Below, one piece after another: positions 15,893 to 23,411 of a stretch of DNA of 64,000 bases. Source of the stretch: CALBGR01 sp964499935. GTDB lineage: Bacteria > Patescibacteriota > Saccharimonadia > Saccharimonadales > UBA4665. The stretch's first letter is position 1; each line of letters starts with the position of its first letter. The stretch lies in NCBI GenBank assembly GCA_964499935.1, contig CAZCMS010000001.1, forward strand, positions 1 through 64,000, read 5' to 3'. Both the position numbers and the translations under genes were made by a program. The notes beneath the pieces were generated by a model. That model had not been told where the DNA came from. It saw only the letters and a list, made by a program, of their open reading frames with translations, and did not search any database.

Positions 15893-15921
15893 ATTGTATC
15901 AAAATTACCCCTGTTAGTCAA
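15893..15921 (-). promoter_or_regulatory. Sigma-70 promoter of the rpsF operon
   Basis: On the minus strand TTGACT (15921-15916), a 17-nt spacer and TACAAT (15898-15893). Transcription would start near 15886, giving a leader of about 55 nt that begins with a GAGTTA/TAACTC palindrome and contains the Shine-Dalgarno of rpsF. Confidence 0.75.
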
Positions 15922-16027
15922 CTGTTATCACGCTGTGACATTTTTGAGTCGGCTTACAATACCTAACATAACCTGCCATGCTTTGTGTTGTTTATTATCA
16001 AAAAGTTACAATCAGCTTCACGCACAA

Positions 16028-16094
16028 GAAGTTGAGAGCGTAAAAGACCGCAACAAGTCTCTCAAAAGTAACTAGTCTTCTACGCTTCAGCTTC
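16028..16094. other. Imperfect 20-bp hairpin in a 335-nt gene-free stretch
   Basis: GAAGTTGA/TCAGCTTC followed by AGCGTAAAAGAC/GTCTTCTACGCT, with one bulged base and one mismatch, and a ~26-nt loop. No U-run follows on either strand, so it is a weak candidate for a simple terminator and could be a small structured RNA or the 3' end of the upstream kinase-fold mRNA. Apart from this and the rpsF promoter I see nothing in 15832-16166. Confidence 0.4.
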
Positions 16095-16166
16095 TTATTT
16101 GACGTCTTTGTTTGCTCTCATATTAAAACGTTTACGCTTATCATGCAACCACAAGTTTTGCTGACA

Positions 16167-17114
16167 TTATGTATATAGCTTTGCAAGAAGCTCACACGTC
16201 TCTTTTAGCCCCTTGAAGCCTCGCTGCCTATCTTCCAGGGTCTTACCTTTCACTCCCAGATAACTGGCAAAGAAATCAATTTCCCTAAGGCGTAAATGGT
16301 GTCGATAATAGTCGATTGCCAAGCGGTTTTCGAGCAAATCTCTGCCATACCCTTTAGATATTAGCCGGATCTGGCGGTCGTCAAAATACATAACATCCTG
16401 CTCTGCATGAGACATATGAGCAATCTCCCAATCAGCAAGGTATAATTTGCCAGTTTTCGAACGCAATATATTATGTGGATGCACATCACCATGTACCAAC
16501 ACGAGAGGTAAGTGCTGTTCTTGCAGCTTTTGCCCATCAGCAATTGCACGTGCAATTAAGCCCTCTATCGCTTCCTTGTTTGCGATCAAGGCTTCTCTAA
16601 TTTCGGGGTACTTCTTAAACCCTCCGCGCAGCGCACACTTCATATGACGCTTGGTTTTTTTAAGATACTTTGGCTCATACGTTTCGCTCGGCAATTGTGA
16701 TACCACTGCTTGCGGTAATTGCGTATCATGCAAATCACGAAGCGCCTTGCCGAGTTGTGGCAAATATCTATCATCAATCGCAAAAATCTCATTACCAGCT
16801 TCGAGATCAATATATTCTTGCACAGAGTATTGGTACCACCAATGTCGCTTCCATATTTTTTGTCGTCGACTCAATACAGGCTGTGGCATGTGCGCATAGT
16901 TCGCATTGCACAAAGCCATATATGCGACTGTGCCGTGTTTTACTGGTTTCTTCTGAATCTTTACAACCAGTTGTGTGTCATTTTTATCTTTACACTTATA
17001 CAACCACCCTGTTTCGCCCTCGGGTATAAAAACAAAATTGCCAACTTCTATCCCAAACCCTTTGCGCACTACTTTTTTGATTGTAGTGTCAGGTACATGG
17101 AGCGCGTACTTCAT
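16167..17114 (-). CDS. Aminoglycoside-phosphotransferase-like kinase
   Basis: A 315-residue protein with the APH/choline-kinase fold. The Brenner-type catalytic loop is LVLVHGDVHPHNIL (catalytic Asp and Asn), and the metal-binding motif reads LYLADWEIAHM. An N-lobe Lys in QLVVKIQKKP is the likely ATP-binding residue. The substrate cannot be read from sequence: sugars, choline or small metabolites are all possible, and drug resistance is not implied. It starts 2 nt after the ftsK stop without its own Shine-Dalgarno, so translation is coupled to ftsK. Confidence 0.78.
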   Translation of the reverse strand: MKYALHVPDTTIKKVVRKGFGIEVGNFVFIPEGETGWLYKCKDKNDTQLVVKIQKKPVKHGTVAYMALCNANYAHMPQPVLSRRQKIWKRHWWYQYSVQEYIDLEAGNEIFAIDDRYLPQLGKALRDLHDTQLPQAVVSQLPSETYEPKYLKKTKRHMKCALRGGFKKYPEIREALIANKEAIEGLIARAIADGQKLQEQHLPLVLVHGDVHPHNILRSKTGKLYLADWEIAHMSHAEQDVMYFDDRQIRLISKGYGRDLLENRLAIDYYRHHLRLREIDFFASYLGVKGKTLEDRQRGFKGLKETCELLAKLYT

Positions 17115-17116
17115 GG

Positions 17117-19315
17117 TTATTGCGCCAAATATTCGTCTTTGTTAGCTTCTTGTTCGGCAGATGCGCCACCAAACACATCGTCCATACTATTTACCAACAC
17201 ATCACGCGGGCGTGAACCATCTGCCTGGCCAATAATACCCTGCTCCTCCATTGTTTCCATAAGCCGGGCTGCGCGTCCATAGCCAATACGCAGTTTTCTT
17301 TGCAGTAGACTCGTACTCGCTTTACGTGACTCAACCACCACATGCACTGCATCGCGGAACATGTCATCATCGGCATCAGAGCCACCACCCATATCAGCGA
17401 CCACCCCGCCTTTACCATTGAGCTGTACGGGCTGGCTCACCACTTCGTCGTCGTACTGTGGAGCTCGCTGATCACGTATAAAGTCTGTTACTTTTCCAGT
17501 CTCATCATCTTCTATGAGTGCTGCCTGCACACGCTTTGGTTTTGGCATGTCACTCGTTAGCAACAACATATCACCCCGACCGAGCAGCTTCTCCGCCCCC
17601 ATTTGGTCGATAATTGTTCGTGAATCCACCTGGCTTGCCACTGTAAACGCAATACGAGCCGGCACGTTTGCCTTAATGAGGCCAGTGATAACATCTACAG
17701 AAGGGCGCTGTGTTGCCAGCACCAAATGGATACCTGCGGCACGGGCTTTTTGTGCCAAACGTACAATCAACGCCTCAACATCGCGCGCTGCCATCATCAT
17801 AAGATCCGCCAACTCATCGATCACAATCACAATATATGGCATACCCTCTTCTTTTTTCAGGTTATTATATTCGCCAATATTTCGCTTACCGACTTCTGCC
17901 ATAGTCCGTAGGCGACGCTCCATCTCTGCCACTGCCCACTTCAGCGCACTAATACACTTTTCAGGCTCATTAATAACTGGTGTTAACAGATGCGGTATAT
18001 CCTGATACGGCGCCATCTCAACCTGCTTTGGGTCAACCAAAATTAGTTTAAGATCTGCCGGAGAGTTCCGATACAAAAGACTCGTCAAGAATGTATTAAC
18101 CATCACGGATTTACCAGACCCGGTTTGTCCAGCAACCAACAAGTGAGGCATTTTCGCAAGATCAGCAACGATTGCCTTACCAGCAATATCCCTACCAATT
18201 GCAAACCCAAGCGGGCTATTAATGGCCTTGAATTCGTTCGACTGCAACAATGAACTGATCCGAACTGTGGCAGCTTTAATATTTGGCACTTCTATACCAA
18301 CTGCTCGCTTACCCGGAATTGGAGCTTCCATACGAATCGCGTGTGCAGCCAGATCGAGTGCTAAGTTATTTTCCAGCGCAGTAATCTTTGTGAGCTTCGT
18401 GCCAGACGGTGGCTTAAGCGTATACTGCGTTACACGCGGGCCAACATTCGCCCCTTCCATTTCAACCTTAATATTAAAGTGTTCAAACGTATCATGAATA
18501 ATTTGTGCATTTCCATTCACGTCACCAGCGTCTGCCTTGTCTTGCTTTTGGTTGAGCAAATTAACTGTTGGCAATTGCCAATCAGGGTCACTGGCAGTGG
18601 TCAGTGCCTCATGGTTTTCTTTAGCAGATAGTTTTGTTGCCGTATTACGCAAAGAACTTAATTTTGGCTGTTCTTTTGGCTTAGCATCGTGATGCTCTAC
18701 TGGCACACCCTCGTTCAATTTAAAGCCCGTATCCGCTGCCTTGGCCTTAAGCTCATTGATATCAGTATCTTTCTCTTTTCGCTTAAACAGATCCGCAACT
18801 TTAAGGAGTACCTTTGGCGAAATACCAAATGCATAAAAAATTGATAGCAAACTCGCAATAAAGAAAATAATTGCAGCCGGGAATTTATCCAACGCCTGTA
18901 GTACTGCCGTCCCTACTATGCTACCCGTCCAGCCACCATGTCCGCCGGTCCATGTGCCATCAGCTTGCGCTCGTGCAAATGCTGTGAAGAAGAAGCTGGC
19001 GCTGAATACCAAAACCGCGATCATTACAAACAATTGCGAGAGCGGGATACGCCTATCTTCACTTGTAAATTTATACACTCCCCAGTACGTGAGTGCGACT
19101 GGCGTCATATATGCTGCCCATCCAAGCGCAGCAAATACCCCACCGAACATTCCGATTGGCAGATTACCGCCGGTACCAAAGCCACCGAGCAGCAGAAATA
19201 GTGCTACTACAAATAATAAAATTGCTCCGCTATATGCCCAGAATGCTGATCGCTCAGTAGAAACTGGAGCTGCTTCTACTTTTTTCTTTCTTGTTTGTTT
19301 TTTCTTTTTTGCCAT
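17117..19315 (-). CDS. ftsK: DNA translocase FtsK/SpoIIIE
   Basis: A 732-residue DNA pump for chromosome segregation at division. A Lys-rich N-terminus leads into four transmembrane helices (residues ~25-170). A short linker follows, then the RecA-like motor with Walker A GQTGSGKSVM and Walker B YIVIVIDELADLMM. The C-terminal gamma winged-helix domain (LQRKLRIGYGRAARLMETMEEQGIIG) is present and recognises oriented DNA sequences in other bacteria. Length is typical of the compact form. It is the second gene of a minus-strand operon (86-aa protein, ftsK, kinase). Confidence 0.96.
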   Translation of the reverse strand: MAKKKKQTRKKKVEAAPVSTERSAFWAYSGAILLFVVALFLLLGGFGTGGNLPIGMFGGVFAALGWAAYMTPVALTYWGVYKFTSEDRRIPLSQLFVMIAVLVFSASFFFTAFARAQADGTWTGGHGGWTGSIVGTAVLQALDKFPAAIIFFIASLLSIFYAFGISPKVLLKVADLFKRKEKDTDINELKAKAADTGFKLNEGVPVEHHDAKPKEQPKLSSLRNTATKLSAKENHEALTTASDPDWQLPTVNLLNQKQDKADAGDVNGNAQIIHDTFEHFNIKVEMEGANVGPRVTQYTLKPPSGTKLTKITALENNLALDLAAHAIRMEAPIPGKRAVGIEVPNIKAATVRISSLLQSNEFKAINSPLGFAIGRDIAGKAIVADLAKMPHLLVAGQTGSGKSVMVNTFLTSLLYRNSPADLKLILVDPKQVEMAPYQDIPHLLTPVINEPEKCISALKWAVAEMERRLRTMAEVGKRNIGEYNNLKKEEGMPYIVIVIDELADLMMMAARDVEALIVRLAQKARAAGIHLVLATQRPSVDVITGLIKANVPARIAFTVASQVDSRTIIDQMGAEKLLGRGDMLLLTSDMPKPKRVQAALIEDDETGKVTDFIRDQRAPQYDDEVVSQPVQLNGKGGVVADMGGGSDADDDMFRDAVHVVVESRKASTSLLQRKLRIGYGRAARLMETMEEQGIIGQADGSRPRDVLVNSMDDVFGGASAEQEANKDEYLAQ

Positions 19316-19336
19316 TACTGTTCTAGTTTATCAAAC

Positions 19337-19597
19337 TTATGCTATTAAATCATCAGGTGGTGTGACGTTTTCTTGATCCTGCGCCACTAATAATACATCA
19401 ATTGGTACAACCTGCCTCACTAGTATTCCTGCAACATCATGGCCTATTCCCACTGCGTTGCGATCGCTTTCTGATGCCACCACCTCTGTTAAAATTTGAG
19501 AACTACTTCGCCTTAGTCGACGCTCGGTAAGTGAAACAACATTACTCGGTGTCGGAAAAGGTATAATCACGGCTTCTTTTTTGTTTTTGAATCTCAT
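19337..19597 (-). CDS. Small protein upstream of ftsK
   Basis: An 86-residue protein, basic at the start (MRFKNKKEAVIIPFP) and with an Arg-rich helix (SLTERRLRRSSSQILTEVV). The second half contains a hydrophobic strand (VVPIDVLLVAQ). No family recognised. It has the best promoter in the window (TTGACA-N17-TATAAT) whose -10 ends exactly 6 nt before the ATG, and no Shine-Dalgarno, so it is the leaderless first gene of the ftsK operon. Confidence 0.6.
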   Translation of the reverse strand: MRFKNKKEAVIIPFPTPSNVVSLTERRLRRSSSQILTEVVASESDRNAVGIGHDVAGILVRQVVPIDVLLVAQDQENVTPPDDLIA

Positions 19598-19603
19598 AGC
19601 CGT

Positions 19604-19632
19604 ATTATAGCAAATTTTACATCATTTGTCAA
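19604..19632 (-). promoter_or_regulatory. Consensus promoter of the ftsK operon
   Basis: Perfect TTGACA (19632-19627), 17-nt spacer, perfect TATAAT (19609-19604), followed by 6 nt and the ATG at 19597. A start point at the normal distance would coincide with the start codon. Confidence 0.85.
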
Positions 19633-19677
19633 TGCACCTATCAGACTTGCAAAAGTTAAGTAAAATTTTAGAAATCG

Positions 19678-19705
19678 TTGCTTTTACTTCGAAAAATTGT
19701 ATAAT
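19678..19705 (+). promoter_or_regulatory. Promoter of the 19716 gene
   Basis: TTGCTT (19678-19683), 16-nt spacer and consensus TATAAT (19700-19705), ending 10 nt before the ATG. It is divergent from the ftsK-operon promoter. Confidence 0.6.
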
Positions 19706-19715
19706 TGTAAATACT

Positions 19716-20120
19716 ATGAATTTTGTTACTTCACGCACCGAAGCATATAAATCTAATAGGCGGATCTCTGACCTAACCCGGAGAGCAGCTCAATACCTTG
19801 CAATGCGAGACACCGTACAGCACCCCGAAGACATACGGGTCGTCGCCATTCAAAGGGAAAAGATTCCCGGGAACAGTGTCGATCACGAAGTCGTGCAACG
19901 AGTTGGCGCAGGAGCAATACAAAGGCTTGGCCACACTACATTTCGATTTGACGCTGATGCCAGCATGGCTGTACAGGAAGATCGGGCAGAACTTGCCAAG
20001 ATTAACCCTGAGCTTGCTGCTCGTGTCGAAGCAGACCCCGAGATCACTCCAGACGACGCTATTATCATTTTCCGTCGCGACTCTCAGGCAGAACCACATC
20101 CGGTTCCTGCAACTGCTTAA
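19716..20120 (+). CDS. Hypothetical soluble protein
   Basis: A 134-residue protein with no membrane segment. The N-terminal third is a basic helix (RTEAYKSNRRISDLTRRAAQYLAMRD). The centre and C-terminus are mixed (VVAIQREKIPGN, AELAKINPELAARVEADPEITPDDAIIIFRR). ATG 19716 is chosen over the in-frame start at 19626, since the promoter TATAAT lies between them. Monocistronic with a strong terminator (20141-20173). Family unknown. Confidence 0.6.
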   Translation: MNFVTSRTEAYKSNRRISDLTRRAAQYLAMRDTVQHPEDIRVVAIQREKIPGNSVDHEVVQRVGAGAIQRLGHTTFRFDADASMAVQEDRAELAKINPELAARVEADPEITPDDAIIIFRRDSQAEPHPVPATA

Positions 20121-20140
20121 GCTCTATCAATGATTATAAT

Positions 20141-20173
20141 AAAACGAGTCTAGCATCACACTAGACTCGTTTT
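20141..20173. terminator. Bidirectional terminator between the 19716 gene and rnj
   Basis: A perfect 13-bp hairpin, AAAACGAGTCTAG and CTAGACTCGTTTT with the 7-nt loop CATCACA. A T-run follows on the plus strand and the A-run gives a U-run on the minus strand. It serves both convergent genes. Confidence 0.9.
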
Positions 20174-20194
20174 TATGTACATTAGGGACAGTAA

Positions 20195-22273
20195 CTAATC
20201 AGTACGAGCGTCTTGTGTCAGTAGTTTAGCACGAAGTTCTTGGAATCGCTTCTGCTGCTCTGCAGCAACTTCTTCGCCAGTTTTAGTGCGTCCACCAGAA
20301 GTAGTCTTAACTTCGCCTTTACCGCCACCGACAACGTTCACAACAGGAATCACGATAGGACTTCGCTGCGTGTGCTCAAACAAGTAGTGAGTAACGTGAT
20401 CTTTTAGTTCAGCCTTGAAACGATCAAGATCAATACGTTTGAATCGCTGTCCGACTGCACGTCGGAGCTCCTGGCGCAAGCCATTCATGATCTCTTCATT
20501 GCCACGCATATAGATGAATCCACGGCTAATAATATCTGGGCTGGTCATTAAATTACCAGTCTTCTTGTCTATTGTAAGAATGATCGCTACAAGCCCTTCT
20601 TCCGCAAGAAGTACGCGGTCTTTAACGACGATGTTATTTACAATTGTACCTGTCTGATCGACAAGAATCGTACCATGAGGAACTTCGCCAATGACCTCCA
20701 TCTTATCCTGAGTAAGCGCAATTACTTCACCGTTTTCGGCATTGAGAGTATTAGCACGTGGAATTCCTTGGTTGATAGCGATATCGATATGTCGCTTTTT
20801 AGAGCGGAATGCGCCGTAAATCGGAATAAAGAATTTTGGCTTAAGCATATCTATAACATCAGCGTATTCATCGATACTGGCATGACCTGATACGTGTAGC
20901 GGGCCAATACCGTCGAGTTCGTGATTACGATGTTCATATACGTGAACATTCTTACGAATTAATCCATCGACCATCTCACCGATAAGTGAATCGTTGCCAC
21001 TCTCTGGAATTGGTGTACTACTGAGGATAACTGTGTCTTGTTCCTTGAGCTTAATATGACGGTGTTCGCCGTTTGCCATACGCTGCAACGCGGAACTTGG
21101 TTCACCCTGCGAACCGGTACATACAACGACGATCTTTTCATCTTTGAGGCTTGGTACACTCGCAATTGGTATAAATGTACCTTTTGGTACTTTCATAAAC
21201 CCATGACGAATAGCCATCTCTAGCGTACTGACCATACTACGACCATCCATAGCAACTTTGTGATTGTGGTGCACAGCAGCGTTAATAATCATCTGAACAC
21301 GGTTCATGTTTGTCGAGAATAATCCGACAAAAATACGACCTGGTGCTTTTTCGATAATATCAATGAAGCTTTGCTCGATGGTTGATTCTGATGGCGTACG
21401 GCCCGGACGATCGGTAGTGGTACTTTCGGATAACAGTGCTAGTACTCCTTCGTTGCCAAGCTCTTTTAGGCGATCGGTATCGCTTTTTTCATGATCGAGT
21501 GGATTCGGATCCAAGCGGAAATCACCAGTGTTTACAATACGACCAACTGGTGTATCGAGCACCACCATTGTACTACCTGGAATTGAGTGAGTAATACGTA
21601 CAAGCTCTACGAAGAATGCACCCACCTTTAGACGTTCGTGCGTGTTTTCGTTCATGATTACCGTGCGAAGCTCAAATCCTTCTGGCATTGGTACACCAAA
21701 GTTTTGGAAAATTTCTTCAACACGGCCAATTGTAAAATTAGAGCCGTAAATTGGCGCTGGAAACTCTGGCACAATATGTGGCAACGCACCGATATGATCA
21801 AGGTGTCCATGCGTAATGATGTAACCGCGCAATTTATGTTTGATTGTGCGGAGATACGCCATATCAGCGATACCATAGTTAATACCAGGAAGATCAACAC
21901 CAAGGTCATTTCCGGCATCAATGATTACAGCATCGTCCATGTATTCGACGAGTATGGTATTTTTTGAACCACCTCCGTCCATACCGCCAAGACCAATGAT
22001 TTTTAAGCGAGGACTTTCGTCGATAAAGTTGGCTCGACGTTCTGTCTGTGCAACTAGATCTGGGTTTGCAGCCTGATATTGATTGGCAATTCGCTGCGCA
22101 TCCATCTGTGTACGCTTCTGCGCACGTACTGCTGCACCACGGGAAATTTTGCCATTTCCTGCACCATTACCGTTATTACCGTTTTGTGGTCGTGGTTGAC
22201 GCTGGCTGTTATTGCGTCTTGGTTTGTTATTTTTTTTCTGGTCGTTTTGACCATTCTGTTTTTTCTGGTTCAT
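20195..22273 (-). CDS. rnj: Ribonuclease J
   Basis: A 692-residue metallo-beta-lactamase/beta-CASP RNase. The zinc motif is THGHLDHIGALP, with further ligands in VNTGDFRLDPNP and VSGHA. The C-terminal dimerisation domain is present. The first ~85 residues are a basic, Asn/Gln/Gly-rich disordered extension (KKNNKPRRNNSQRQPRPQN) not found in Bacillus RNase J; it may bind RNA or partners. RNase J gives 5'-3' exo- and endonuclease activity in bacteria lacking RNase E. AAAGGA precedes the ATG. It heads towards a shared terminator at 20141-20173. Confidence 0.95.
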   Translation of the reverse strand: MNQKKQNGQNDQKKNNKPRRNNSQRQPRPQNGNNGNGAGNGKISRGAAVRAQKRTQMDAQRIANQYQAANPDLVAQTERRANFIDESPRLKIIGLGGMDGGGSKNTILVEYMDDAVIIDAGNDLGVDLPGINYGIADMAYLRTIKHKLRGYIITHGHLDHIGALPHIVPEFPAPIYGSNFTIGRVEEIFQNFGVPMPEGFELRTVIMNENTHERLKVGAFFVELVRITHSIPGSTMVVLDTPVGRIVNTGDFRLDPNPLDHEKSDTDRLKELGNEGVLALLSESTTTDRPGRTPSESTIEQSFIDIIEKAPGRIFVGLFSTNMNRVQMIINAAVHHNHKVAMDGRSMVSTLEMAIRHGFMKVPKGTFIPIASVPSLKDEKIVVVCTGSQGEPSSALQRMANGEHRHIKLKEQDTVILSSTPIPESGNDSLIGEMVDGLIRKNVHVYEHRNHELDGIGPLHVSGHASIDEYADVIDMLKPKFFIPIYGAFRSKKRHIDIAINQGIPRANTLNAENGEVIALTQDKMEVIGEVPHGTILVDQTGTIVNNIVVKDRVLLAEEGLVAIILTIDKKTGNLMTSPDIISRGFIYMRGNEEIMNGLRQELRRAVGQRFKRIDLDRFKAELKDHVTHYLFEHTQRSPIVIPVVNVVGGGKGEVKTTSGGRTKTGEEVAAEQQKRFQELRAKLLTQDARTD

Positions 22274-22308
22274 AAGTATTCCTTTCTGATTCAGAGATTT
22301 ATTATTAA

Positions 22309-22899
22309 TTATTTCTTATCTTGCGTAATTTTTTCTACAATTGCCGGAATAGCGCTGAAATCTTCTATCAGAGTTTTGCGCATGCCACCGTTATATAGTG
22401 CTGCTGCTGGATGATACAGCGGTAGAACTACAATCTTGAAATCACCAAATGCAGTGCGCTTTGGTACGCCGTGTATAACCGATATTTTTTGATTTGGCAA
22501 AAAATATTCCATACTGTGGCGACCAAGTGTCACAACTACCTTTGGTTGAATAACCTGCAACTGCTTAACGAGATACGGCCAAAAAGCCTTCTTCTCTTCT
22601 GGCAGTGGGTCGCGGTTGTTCGGCGGGCGATATTTTACAATATTGGTAATATAAATATCCTCTCGGCTCAAACCAATACCTGCAAGCATCTCGTTTAAGA
22701 ATTTACCAGCTGCACCTACAAACGGCAGTCCCTGCAGATCCTCATTCTTGCCGGGCGCTTCGCCAATGAACACCACATCGGCATCTGCGTTTCCGTCACC
22801 CATAACAAGGTTCGTGGCCGTCTTGGCCAAATCTGGGCAGATATTTTTATTTAAGATATCTGCCTTAATTTGATCAAGCAATTGGCTTTTATCCCCCAT
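22309..22899 (-). CDS. Family-4-like uracil-DNA glycosylase lacking the Fe-S cysteines
   Basis: A 196-residue protein with the UDG superfamily layout. Motif A is GEAPGKNEDLQGLPFVG, followed by AGKFLNEML and IVKYRPPNNRDPLPEE, and motif B is LYHPAAALY. It removes uracil from DNA in base-excision repair. In family 4 enzymes four Cys bind a 4Fe-4S cluster. Here only C21 remains; the other positions are K18, Y90 (in VKYRPP) and F106 (in AFWPYL). The fold must therefore be stable without the cluster. The 3' end of the upstream NUDIX gene overlaps its start by 11 nt. Confidence 0.88.
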   Translation of the reverse strand: MGDKSQLLDQIKADILNKNICPDLAKTATNLVMGDGNADADVVFIGEAPGKNEDLQGLPFVGAAGKFLNEMLAGIGLSREDIYITNIVKYRPPNNRDPLPEEKKAFWPYLVKQLQVIQPKVVVTLGRHSMEYFLPNQKISVIHGVPKRTAFGDFKIVVLPLYHPAAALYNGGMRKTLIEDFSAIPAIVEKITQDKK

Positions 22900-23401
22900 G
22901 GCTCTCCGTGCCCTGGTCTAGAGTATTTAGGAATTTTTGGCTCGCACGTCGAGTTTCCTTTGGTACTCCAGCTGGAAATTCCTCAATCAAAAACCAATCA
23001 GCAGCATCATGCTCTCTGCTTAAAACAAATTCCGTGTCCGAACCAATATATTCACATGCATAGAATTTAGCCACAAAATGGAAACCTGGCACCCCCTCAT
23101 AATAGCCCTCCCACTCATCTTCATGGATCAAAGCTGCTATTCGGATACTTGTAGGGAGCAACCCAGTTTCTTCTACCACTTCCCTATTTATCGCCTCTAC
23201 ATCGCCTTCTCCAGGCTCTAATACACCTCCAGCGAAATGCCATTCTCCAATGCGATCCTGCGCATGCGCTTCTTCTTGATTCAGTTGTAAAAGCAGGAAC
23301 TCGATACCCTTGCCTGAATGTCGCCAAATCATGGCTTTTACAGCTACCTTTTGCTTGGGCGCATCAGTTCCTGTATGTATGTCTGGCGTATCTTGATTCA
23401 T
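22889..23401 (-). CDS. NUDIX hydrolase
   Basis: A 170-residue NUDIX protein. The catalytic box is readable as G-x5-E-x7-REVVEETGLL in GGVLEPGEGDVEAINREV... and its Glu residues would bind Mg2+. Such enzymes cleave nucleoside diphosphates linked to another group; substrate unknown. It lies between pnp and the uracil-DNA glycosylase gene and overlaps the latter by 11 nt, suggesting coupled expression. A nucleotide-pool or mRNA-related role is an inference. Confidence 0.85.
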   Translation of the reverse strand: MNQDTPDIHTGTDAPKQKVAVKAMIWRHSGKGIEFLLLQLNQEEAHAQDRIGEWHFAGGVLEPGEGDVEAINREVVEETGLLPTSIRIAALIHEDEWEGYYEGVPGFHFVAKFYACEYIGSDTEFVLSREHDAADWFLIEEFPAGVPKETRRASQKFLNTLDQGTESHGG

Positions 23402-23411
23402 TTCTTACCTT

